Origin: Candidatus Scalindua sp.
GTDB taxonomy: Bacteria > Planctomycetota > Brocadiia > Brocadiales > Scalinduaceae
Direction: 5' to 3'
Assembly (NCBI GenBank): GCA_021776915.1
Contig: JAIQZU010000003.1
Coordinates: forward strand, 1 to 64,000
Length of the DNA: 64,000 nt
Positions 53,665-61,262 of the stretch are shown here, piece by piece. The notes beneath the pieces were generated by a model. That model was not told the origin of the DNA, did not search any database, and saw only the letters and a list, made by a program, of their open reading frames with translations. Each line of letters starts with the position of its first letter. Positions within the stretch are counted from its first letter, which is position 1. The translations under genes were made by a program, and so were the position numbers.

Positions 53665-54064
53665 CACCGGTGCAAAATCAAATCTATCCAGATATACATT
53701 TCCGATATAAATTTCAATCCATTGTATAAAATGTTAATTCTCATTTGGATGTTTAATCTATGTTATAATATATTGCGCTAAAATATTGAAATAAAATAAA
53801 TACAAAATGTTTCTTCCGGATTGGCTCACCGCTAAGGTTGAGGGAAATCCAGATTATCAATTCCCTGAAGATTTTTCACCTTGAGGGGCTATTTATTAAA
53901 GCTCAAAAAATAAGTCAAAATACCCCTGATACCATTGAAAAGTGAGTATTTAAGACGTTAATATAGGCTTGACCGTCATACCTTATTTATGTATATTTCC
54001 TGAGTTCATGTGTGATTATTTGTGATGCTTTGTTAAAAGAATACGTTTTTATTTGGAGAATAGG
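53665..54064. other. Gap between divergent genes
   Basis: Gene-free. Contains a good promoter for the TPR gene (53969-53997). The rest is AT-rich; ATTCCCTGAAGATTTTTCAC-like phrases near 53860 show no clear feature. Confidence 0.4.
53969..53997 (+). promoter_or_regulatory. Promoter of the TPR membrane protein gene
   Basis: TTGACC (53969-53974), 17-nt spacer, TATATT (53992-53997); about 60 nt of leader before ATG 54065. Confidence 0.5.
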
Positions 54065-55474
54065 ATGGATACTTATCTGGACAAGCTTGCACCATGGGAG
54101 GAGAGAAGGGCGTATTATAATAATATAAAACCTGGCAATAGCATCACAAAGATGAAAGAAGCCTTGAAGAAGCAGACGCAGAAGATGATAACTGCTCAAA
54201 TTGCCTCAACAGATTCAATTATTTCAAGCCAGGAAAGAAAAGACGATGTAATTCAGGATATTGAATATGACATAAAAAGTGTCGGGAAGGGGATGTTCGG
54301 GTTGAAGGCGGCATTCGAGTGGGGAATATCTGATGTCGTCTGGTTAATAGAAAAGGATACAGAAGATTTTAAAGAGGTTATGATAGCCATTAGTAGGGCC
54401 TCTAATACACAAATAGATAGGCTCAGGGACAAAGCGGAAGGTGCTTATGCAAGTGGTAAGATGGATAATGCGCTGGTGTATTTCACGGAATTGGAACCAT
54501 ATACTACGAAAGATTTCTCTGTTTGTACAAGTCTTGGAATGATTTACCTTTTTCACAAGATAAATAAAAAAAAGGCTCTGGAATATTTTGAGAAAGCCGT
54601 AAAATATGCCAGATCGCTTTCTGCTTATTACGCAAGTTACGCTTTGTTATACAAGGCATTAATCAAACGTGATTTTGGACTCATAGAGGAAGCTGAGGGA
54701 TGTACAAATGAAGCGGTTAAACTTTCGCCTGATTTTGCTGAGGCGGTGTATCAAAATGCTCAATATAATGCCCTTTTGAAGAGACCTGAGAAAGCTGTTT
54801 CGTTATTAAAGAAGGCTATTAAAGAGGATATTATCTACTGTTTAAAGATTAACGGTGAACGGGATTTTAACGGAATAAAACCTGAAATCATTAAATTGTA
54901 CGAGGAAATCAGGAACGAGAAGAATGGAGAAGTTAAAGAAAAATTAAAAGAAGAGAAAAAAAGAGCGGATTTAATAAATAATGCCGTAAATAGTATTCAA
55001 AGGTTAGGATATGATGTACCCGAAAATTATTCCGTTGAATTATTCCAAAAAGGTGAAAACAATGAAATAGATAAAATGCTGGAAAACAATTCGATTTTTG
55101 ATGCACACATAGCAGGTATTCTACTTGCGCTCTTATCTAAGAAGCTGCAACTAAAAAAGGAACTGTTAAGAAGAAAAGGGGATGAAATACTTATAAAGAT
55201 TGATGACCAAATGCAAAAGTTAAGTGATGGGTTGATAGGGGAAAAGAAGAAAGGCGGCTTTATGTCTTTTTTCCTTCTTCTTCTTTGCGGCCAGATAATC
55301 GCATTTCCATTTGGGTGGTATATTGGAATACCTATAGGAATATGTGTGACAGAAGGCATTCTTCTTTTTATATGTTTGTATGTGAGTGTTGTCTTACCTC
55401 AGTCAAAATGGAAAGAGGTTAATGCCAAACAAAATGAAAAAAACAAACTGGTACGGGTTACGAAAAAGATATAG
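54065..55474 (+). CDS. TPR-containing membrane protein
   Basis: A 469-residue protein from ATG 54065 (GGAG six bases upstream; TTG 54053 is less likely). An N-terminal helical part with a GLKAAFEWGISDVVWLIEKD block, seen in several bacterial proteins with unknown roles, is followed by three or four tetratricopeptide repeats (AEGAYASGKMDNALVYFTEL, NKKKALEYFEKAVKYARSLS, LIEEAEGCTNEAVKLSPDFA, then EKAVSLLKKAIKED), a coiled coil with KEKLKEEKKRADLINN, and two transmembrane helices near 400-445. TPRs bind partner proteins; the partner is unknown. The small membrane ORF behind it starts with no gap. Confidence 0.78.
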   Translation: MDTYLDKLAPWEERRAYYNNIKPGNSITKMKEALKKQTQKMITAQIASTDSIISSQERKDDVIQDIEYDIKSVGKGMFGLKAAFEWGISDVVWLIEKDTEDFKEVMIAISRASNTQIDRLRDKAEGAYASGKMDNALVYFTELEPYTTKDFSVCTSLGMIYLFHKINKKKALEYFEKAVKYARSLSAYYASYALLYKALIKRDFGLIEEAEGCTNEAVKLSPDFAEAVYQNAQYNALLKRPEKAVSLLKKAIKEDIIYCLKINGERDFNGIKPEIIKLYEEIRNEKNGEVKEKLKEEKKRADLINNAVNSIQRLGYDVPENYSVELFQKGENNEIDKMLENNSIFDAHIAGILLALLSKKLQLKKELLRRKGDEILIKIDDQMQKLSDGLIGEKKKGGFMSFFLLLLCGQIIAFPFGWYIGIPIGICVTEGILLFICLYVSVVLPQSKWKEVNAKQNEKNKLVRVTKKI

Positions 55475-55651
55475 ATGGAAATCTTTGGCTTATTCATATC
55501 CACTATCTTATTAAGGCCGTATGTCTTTGTATGGTTGGGATTGTATTTCATTGCCGGTGGTCTGCAGCTTGGGATGAAGAGAATAATAGTCTTTACCATC
55601 CTGGCTTATGTTATTGCCTTCATTAAAAACAGACACCTGGTATTCCTTTGA
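55475..55651 (+). pseudogene. Short membrane ORF, possibly an N-terminal remnant of a DUF422 (CruF-like) carotenoid protein
   Basis: 58 codons beginning directly after the stop of the TPR gene: MEIFGLFISTILLRPYVFVW, LGLYFIAGGLQLGMKRIIVF, TILAYVIAFIKNRHLVFL. Two hydrophobic helices. The LLRPYVFxxLGLYF and LGxKRxxxFTxLAYxIAF pattern is that of the first helices of DUF422 carotenoid biosynthesis membrane proteins (normally about 250-300 residues). The sequence then departs and stops. It is either a remnant of such a gene or a small membrane protein with chance likeness. No clear ribosome site beyond the overlapping TPR gene. Confidence 0.4.
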
Positions 55652-56085
55652 GGTATTGCTTATCAATGCCATGCAAGTTATATATTGCAGACAGTATGTA
55701 AATCACCCATGAAATATCCATAAGCAGCAACTTTGTTGATCACTACAGTTTTTTTTCAGTTTTTTTTCTTGAAACGAAAGTATACTGCTGTTAGCATAAA
55801 GCACCTTAAATCTGTGGTAGTCGGAATTCTTTAATTTATTTACCTGTTGAATTTGTGCATATGGTGTCTGGCCTAAAACATAAGGAACACTTACACAACC
55901 GCAAATTATCTCATTTCACAGCTTTCATACCTGGATGTGTTGCTCAGGATATTGACAATAAGAAACGTACAAAAACCAATATTTCAAATTTAATAAACAA
56001 ATGATTTATTAGTTTCTATCAAAGACATTATTAAGAGAAATCATGTTTGGTCTTAGCGGCTCATATTTGAACTAAAGGAGGGGAA
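55652..56085. other. Gap with a small unassigned ORF
   Basis: AT-rich. Holds the 47-codon frame at 55861-56004 (separate entry) and T-rich stretches near 55748-55771. The strong AAAGGAGGGG at its end belongs to the next gene. Confidence 0.4.
55861..56004 (+). CDS. Possible small protein, 47 residues
   Basis: An ATG frame reading MVSGLKHKEHLHNRKLSHFT, AFIPGCVAQDIDNKKRTKTN, ISNLINK. Its composition is plausible for a protein, but it has no ribosome site of note and no recognised family. It may be a gene fragment. Very low confidence. Confidence 0.2.
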   Translation: MVSGLKHKEHLHNRKLSHFTAFIPGCVAQDIDNKKRTKTNISNLINK

Positions 56086-56982
56086 ATGTCGTACAGATTC
56101 TTTTGTGTTTCTTTCATTTTGATTTTGACAATGTGTACAGAGACGTATGCTGATACTTTAAAGCTGGAGGGATTTGGAGAAAAGATTGATGTAAAGATAC
56201 TCGAAATGAATGAGGAGTTTATTAAGGTTGTTGTCCCTCAAAGAGAGATTGGTTCGCTAGGTATCAAATCACAGGATGACGATAAATATCCGGATACAGT
56301 CTTCATAAAAGTTGATGACAAAGAAGGTAAGGTGATTTGTAAGATTGTGAAAATAACTAAAGAACCAGGAAGTATTACATTGCAAATCCCCAGAGAGAAG
56401 GTTTCTGCAATACAGATAGCCTTTCCCGGCACTGAGCAGGATACGGACAGTAATCAGAGGGGTTCCTCAGATGAACGCAGGAAAGAGAGCGTGCCTCCAC
56501 CAGTAGATACTGAAAGGTTAAAAGAACAGATAAAAGAAGAGTTAAGGCTTGAGTTTGAAAGAAAGCAGGGTAAAGGTGATATTGCAATTGAAGAAAAAAT
56601 AAAAGAAGAATTAAGGCTTGAGTTTGAGGATAAAAAGCAGATGGACGAGGAGTTATTTGAGGTAGAGAACTACGGCAAGGTGACAGGCCGTATGCTTGCT
56701 AAAGGCAAGCCTCTTCCGGGGTGTCAGGTAAAAATAATGATGTTGGAAAAATGGGGAATATTTGGCAAGCCAAAGGAAGGTTTAAGATTTGAAACAATTA
56801 CAGATGAGAATGGACGTTATCTTTTTGAAAAAGTACCTCCCGGCGGGTACAAAATATACTGGAAGCCACCCGGCGAAACTTCCTGGATCAGGAGCATTAA
56901 GATGGAGCCGGAAATCTTTGTAGAAGCGGGAGAGACTTATCATTTCCGTGATAGAGAGACAAATATAAGAACGGTAAATTAG
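56086..56982 (+). CDS. Exported protein with C-terminal carboxypeptidase-regulatory-like domain
   Basis: A 298-residue protein with a signal peptide (cleavage near TYADT, about 22). The mature N-terminal part (TLKLEGFGEKIDVKILEMNE, KYPDTVFIKVDDKEGKVICK) is a beta-rich domain of no known family. A charged coiled-coil linker repeats twice the segment IKEELRLEFE (near 147 and 168). The C-terminal part is a beta sandwich like CarboxypepD_reg/SdrB-type domains: GKVTGRMLAKGKPLPGCQVK, ITDENGRYLFEKVPPGGYKI. It probably sits in the periplasm and binds a protein or envelope component. GGAGGGG stands before the ATG. The histidine kinase gene follows at 78 bp, so a sensory accessory role is possible. Confidence 0.72.
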   Translation: MSYRFFCVSFILILTMCTETYADTLKLEGFGEKIDVKILEMNEEFIKVVVPQREIGSLGIKSQDDDKYPDTVFIKVDDKEGKVICKIVKITKEPGSITLQIPREKVSAIQIAFPGTEQDTDSNQRGSSDERRKESVPPPVDTERLKEQIKEELRLEFERKQGKGDIAIEEKIKEELRLEFEDKKQMDEELFEVENYGKVTGRMLAKGKPLPGCQVKIMMLEKWGIFGKPKEGLRFETITDENGRYLFEKVPPGGYKIYWKPPGETSWIRSIKMEPEIFVEAGETYHFRDRETNIRTVN

Positions 56983-57060
56983 CACATTTCATGATCGACT
57001 GCTCAGATGACTGCCAATTTAAATTGCGTAGAATAAATCAAAACAAGGAACGGATAGAAA

Positions 57061-59286
57061 ATGACTATTAGAGTTAAAAGCCTGTTATGGTTCCTGCTTC
57101 CTTTTATTTTAATCGCAACTGTAACGGCGACATTTTGGTATTTCTATACCCACAAAACAGTAAAAAAGAATATTTTTGATCAATTGGAAATAGCTGCTGA
57201 TGAATTGAAGAAACACGTAAATATTTTTTTAGAAGGGAAAAGAGGGAGAATCATTGACTTCAGCTCTGATGGTTTTGTCAGAGATTGTACAGAAGAGATA
57301 ATCTTAAGAAAAGAGAGGATTCCGTATTGTACTGACCGCTTAAATACGCACCTTACTCTGAACAAGAAACCGCTTGATCCTGATATCCTTGCGGTGTTTG
57401 TCGTTGACCTCGATGGCAAAGTATTCAGTTCAACAGATAATGAACAAATTGGCAGAGATATCTCAGGTGAAACATGGTTTTCAGAGACAATGAGTAGTGG
57501 TTTTTACATAAGCGATATAAAATTGTCTTCAGAATTTGAACAAAGTACATTCTTTGATGTAGCAAGATTACTATTGACCAATGACGGTCTGCATACCATA
57601 GGCATAATAGCAAACAGATACAGAGGTGACAGTTTTAGAAAAATCACCCGCAGTGGAATAATAGGGGAATCCGGGCAGGAGATACCACTGGAAGGATTAG
57701 GAGAGACAGGAGAGGTGTATATTGTAAACAGTGACGGGTTAATTATAACTGAATCAAGATTCAATAATGATGTCGTGTTTAAACAGGTTGTTGATACAGA
57801 AGGTGTCAGGGCTGCATTCGATAATGAAGTGGGTATGACTGGCATATATACCGGCTATAAAGGTCATCAGATACTTGGTGTATCCCGGTATATTGAGAGG
57901 ATGGGTTGGGTGGTGCTGGCAGAAAAGAGCATCTCCGAGGCTTTCGCTCCACTTACAAGGGTGAAAATTTTTACCATCATTATGGGTTCAGTGGGCATAA
58001 TAGTTATATTAGCAATTGCAACCTTTTTTTCCAATATGATAACAAGGCCTATCACCTCACTGGCTTTAGCTGCAGACGACATAGCAAATGGTAATTTAAA
58101 AGGCATAGAAGGAATTAAGTCCAGAGATGAGATAGGCAATCTGGCAGATTCTTTTAACAAGATGACCATAGACTTGAGAAGATTCAGAGATGATCTGAAA
58201 CAATCGGAAGAAAGGTATCGGGGGTTGATTGAAAATTCCTCAGAGATTATCTACCAGACAGATCAAAAGGGATTCTTTGCAGGTATGAACAAAACAATGT
58301 TAGATAAACTTGGGTATTTACCTGAAGAGCTTATGGGAATGAAAATAGAAAATATTGTGCCTGTTATTGAGCGTGAGAAGATAACAAGTCATATCCGGAG
58401 GGTAATTGGAAAAGGTAGCGACTTTATGGAAACAATGTTTCTCTCCAGGCAGGGAGAGATAATATATGTTGAAATCAATGCTAACGCCATGTATGATGCA
58501 AAAAAACGATGTATAGAGACAAGGGCGTTCGTTCGTGATATTACAGAAAAAAAGAAGGCAGAGGCATCGGAAAAGCACGAGAAGGAGTTACAGCTATTGT
58601 CTTCGCACATAATCTCCATCCAGGAAAAAGAGAGAAGGCGAATCTCCCGGGAACTTCACGACGAAGCGGGACAGGCGCTCACAGCCATGAAAATTAATAT
58701 AGAGATGATGGAAAAAAATATTCCTGGAAGCGCAACAAATATCAGAGAAAGACTTGCCGAAACAAAGCAGCTTGTAATACATACCTTGCAGGAAATGCGA
58801 TCGCTCGCATTCGACCTCAGGCCTTCATTGCTCGATCATTTTGGCGCCCTGGCGGCGATAAGAGAATATTCAAAGAACTATTCTGATAGAACTAATATAA
58901 ACGTACAGGTTCGAGGCGAAAATATTGTTGAAAGATTTTCTCCTGAGATAGACATCCTTTTATATCGTTGTGCACAGGAAGCTTTAAACAATGTAGCAAA
59001 ACATTCCGAAGCAACAGGTGTTATAATAGAAATTGTACAGGAGGAGCAGGAAGTCTGTATGAGGATAAAAGATAACGGTAAGGGGTTTGATATAGTAGAT
59101 CCTTTTGAGGGAAATATGAATGGTTCAGGTATCGGCTTATTCGGTATGAGGGAAAGAGTGGCTCTCCTGAATGGGAGTATAAGAATACATTCAGAAGAAA
59201 ATAAGGGTTCAGAAATAGAGATCCTTGTGCCTTTTATTAAAACTAATAATGAAAACCGTTCTTCTGAGGTGGCTGAAAATGTCTAA
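57061..59286 (+). CDS. dCache-HAMP-PAS sensor histidine kinase (NarL/DegS type)
   Basis: A 741-residue membrane sensor. TM1 8-28, an extracytoplasmic dCache-like domain (about 38-295, with VFVVDLDGKVFSSTDNEQIG and YIVNSDGLIITESRF), TM2 303-324, HAMP 325-380, PAS 385-497, HisKA_3 with ISRELHDEAGQALTAM (phospho-His533) and HATPase with EALNNVAKHSEATG, DNGKGFD and GIGLFGMRERV to about 727. It senses a periplasmic ligand and phosphorylates the response regulator encoded next, whose start overlaps its end by 8 bp (ATGTCTAA). The ligand is unknown; the exported protein upstream and the multiheme cytochrome downstream are possible context. Confidence 0.92.
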   Translation: MTIRVKSLLWFLLPFILIATVTATFWYFYTHKTVKKNIFDQLEIAADELKKHVNIFLEGKRGRIIDFSSDGFVRDCTEEIILRKERIPYCTDRLNTHLTLNKKPLDPDILAVFVVDLDGKVFSSTDNEQIGRDISGETWFSETMSSGFYISDIKLSSEFEQSTFFDVARLLLTNDGLHTIGIIANRYRGDSFRKITRSGIIGESGQEIPLEGLGETGEVYIVNSDGLIITESRFNNDVVFKQVVDTEGVRAAFDNEVGMTGIYTGYKGHQILGVSRYIERMGWVVLAEKSISEAFAPLTRVKIFTIIMGSVGIIVILAIATFFSNMITRPITSLALAADDIANGNLKGIEGIKSRDEIGNLADSFNKMTIDLRRFRDDLKQSEERYRGLIENSSEIIYQTDQKGFFAGMNKTMLDKLGYLPEELMGMKIENIVPVIEREKITSHIRRVIGKGSDFMETMFLSRQGEIIYVEINANAMYDAKKRCIETRAFVRDITEKKKAEASEKHEKELQLLSSHIISIQEKERRRISRELHDEAGQALTAMKINIEMMEKNIPGSATNIRERLAETKQLVIHTLQEMRSLAFDLRPSLLDHFGALAAIREYSKNYSDRTNINVQVRGENIVERFSPEIDILLYRCAQEALNNVAKHSEATGVIIEIVQEEQEVCMRIKDNGKGFDIVDPFEGNMNGSGIGLFGMRERVALLNGSIRIHSEENKGSEIEILVPFIKTNNENRSSEVAENV

Positions 59287-59935
59287 AATCAAGGTGTTAC
59301 TGGCGGATGATCACACTATAGTAAGGCAGGGTTTAAGGGCCCTTCTAGATTCTCAAGAAGATATCGAGGTAGTTGGAGAGGCGAAAGATGGAAGGCAGGC
59401 ATTTGAGAAAACGAAAGAACTGCTCCCTGATGTAGTAGTAATTGACATTACTATGCCAAATCTTAATGGAGTTGAAGCAACACGTCAGATTAAGAAACTG
59501 AATCAGGAAATTAAGGTACTGGTTCTGACAGTGCATGACAATGAAGAGTATGTACATCAAATCCTTCAGGCAGGAGCCTCCGGATATCTACTCAAGGAGT
59601 CGGCAGTATCAGACCTGGTTTCAGCAATAAATGCCGTAAAAGAAGGAGATATATTTTTAAGCCCTTCAATTTCTAAAGTAGTTGTTAAAGATTATATAAG
59701 ACATGCTGTGGATGGGTCAGGGGATTTTGATAGTCTGGATGTGCTCACCGGTCGGGAACGTGAAGTATTACAGTTAATCGCTGAGGGCCACACAAACAGG
59801 GAGGTTGCCCACAATCTTAAGTTAAGTGTAAAGACTGTTGATGTCCACAGGTCTCACATAATGGAGAAACTTAATATACACGATATAACAGGTCTCGTAA
59901 AATATTCAATTAGAAAAGGACTTATAAAGTTTTAG
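59279..59935 (+). CDS. NarL/FixJ-family response regulator
   Basis: A 218-residue two-domain regulator. Receiver: KVLLADDHTIVRQGLRALLD with the acidic pair D10/D11, VVVIDITMPNLNG with phospho-acceptor Asp56, GYLLKES with the conserved lysine. C-terminal LuxR HTH (about 150-212): LTGREREVLQLIAEGHTNRE, VAHNLKLSVKTVDVHRSHIM. ATG 59279 overlaps the kinase stop (ATGTCTAA) and fits the receiver start; an upstream GTG/ATG reading adds 18 non-family residues. Cognate partner of the upstream kinase. Its targets are unknown; no clear half-sites were found ahead of the cytochrome gene. Confidence 0.94.
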   Translation: MSKIKVLLADDHTIVRQGLRALLDSQEDIEVVGEAKDGRQAFEKTKELLPDVVVIDITMPNLNGVEATRQIKKLNQEIKVLVLTVHDNEEYVHQILQAGASGYLLKESAVSDLVSAINAVKEGDIFLSPSISKVVVKDYIRHAVDGSGDFDSLDVLTGREREVLQLIAEGHTNREVAHNLKLSVKTVDVHRSHIMEKLNIHDITGLVKYSIRKGLIKF

Positions 59936-60156
59936 CAGTTCAGCATACCTCTAATTTCCAACAACACATTTGCTCCTTTTTCTGTAATTGCTATATCAAT
60001 TTTGTATTCCAGTACAAACGTAACCAATTCCAAAATTTCTGATCTCTGTGATTTAAAGACGGCACCAGGGTTTGCCTGTATCAGTTAATCACGGTGAGAA
60101 CATTTTCCGCCATCAGGCTTATCAGGATTCATGATTAATTCTTCGTTTGAAGTCAT
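59932..60156 (-). pseudogene. Possible small gene with an in-frame stop
   Basis: The minus strand from ATG 60156 reads MTSNEELIMNPDKPDGGKCS, HRD, then TAA (60087-60085), and continues in the same frame as LIQANPGAVFKSQRSEILEL, VTFVLEYKIDIAITEKGANV, LLEIRGMLNC to TAA at 59934-59932, overlapping the response-regulator stop. The second part is distinctly protein-like. It may be a 74-residue gene with a nonsense mutation, or two unrelated open stretches. Family not recognised. Confidence 0.3.
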
Positions 60157-60881
60157 GTCATCCTGCAGATGAAAACCTCAATTCAGATACTGATAACAAA
60201 AGTCTTACAAAAAAATTTAGATACATATTTTAGCCCCTTCTGTACATTGTGTTGGCAGCCTAACATGTTGATAATACAGTGTATATTACAAATGCATCAT
60301 AGAAATCAAGTGCCTTTAATGAATAATTCTATATAGGAGATTAAATATTTACCTTATTAAAATGCTGTAAATTAGTGTCATTTTGTCAAAACAACAAATA
60401 GAATTTTTCCTTAGTTTGCCGGTAAAATCGTAAGATTAGATAAGGTGTAATTAATGAGCATGTAGGGTTAATTACTTATTATTAATAGCATTGCTGTGAG
60501 AAGTCGGTTCGAAAAACGTAATAAAATGTGCATTGTAAAATTAGTGCCTTAAAATTATACCATAATTCTTGATTATCAACCTTCAATAGCCCTATAAGCT
60601 TAATATTTTTTACTTATATGTGTTAATGACACATTGTGCCACGGATATAGTTTGGCCTATCTGTAAATGACAATGTATGCAGTTTTATCACGATACCTTC
60701 AAGCCATTCCTTTATATCCAGATAGGGTTTATTGGCGTAAGTCATATTGGTATTAGTGTTTAGCCGGTAATATCAATATAGAAATTTGTGTTATCTTTAT
60801 AATCGGTACTATGTTTGCTGAAACTAATAAAGTTTTCGTTTAGAGTAACTTGATGTATCGGAATTTCAATAATATTGATCA
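60157..60881. other. AT-rich region without recognised genes
   Basis: No coding frame, tRNA or clear repeat seen. Contains long AT stretches and scattered TTGT/TATAAT-like words without reliable spacing. Confidence 0.4.
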
Positions 60882-60954
60882 CACTTCGACTCCGCTCAGT
60901 GTGACGTCATTTCGAGCGGAGTTGAGGAATTTTGTCGTGATAGCGACCTAACTT
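60882..60954. repeat. REP-like element, copy C
   Basis: CACTTCGACTCCGCTCAGTG, TGACGTCATTTC, GAGCGGAGTTGAGG, GTCGTGATAGCGACC, TAACTT; preceded by GGAATTTCAAT as in copy D. Confidence 0.75.
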
Positions 60955-60972
60955 GGTGTATGAGGAATTTCA

Positions 60973-61096
60973 AAGTCGGCGGGTAAGAAACCCGCCCTAC
61001 AAAAATATTAAATTATTACGAGTAGGTCGGGTTTCTTACCCGACACTTGTTATCAGAAAGAATGAGGACATAAAAATTTCGCCGAAGGTTTAATTT
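60973..61096. repeat. Repeat with GGGTAAGAAACCC hairpins, copy 2
   Basis: CAAAGTCGGCGGGTAAGAAA, CCCGCCCTAC, then GTAGGTCGGGTTTCTTACCC and GACACTTG, ending GCCGAAGG. Inverse of 15822-15962. Confidence 0.7.
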
Positions 61097-61102
61097 AATG
61101 CA

Positions 61103-61201
61103 TAGGAATTTCAATGTTGATAACACTTCGACTCCGCTCAGTGTGACGTCATCCTGAGCGGAGTCGAAGGATAGTCTTTTGTCGCGATAGCGACTTAACT
61201 T
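61103..61201. repeat. REP-like element, copy D
   Basis: CATAGGAATTTCAATGTTGA, TAACACTTCGACTCCGCTCA, GTGTGACGTCATCCTGAGCG, GAGTCGAAGG, GTCGCGATAGCGACTTAACT. Nearly identical to copy A. It ends about 60 bp before the cytochrome gene. Confidence 0.75.
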
Positions 61202-61262
61202 AATACTGATTAAATAAGAAAAGTTTAGTGAAAAAGTAAGAAGGCCAATTTAGAGTAAAAAT

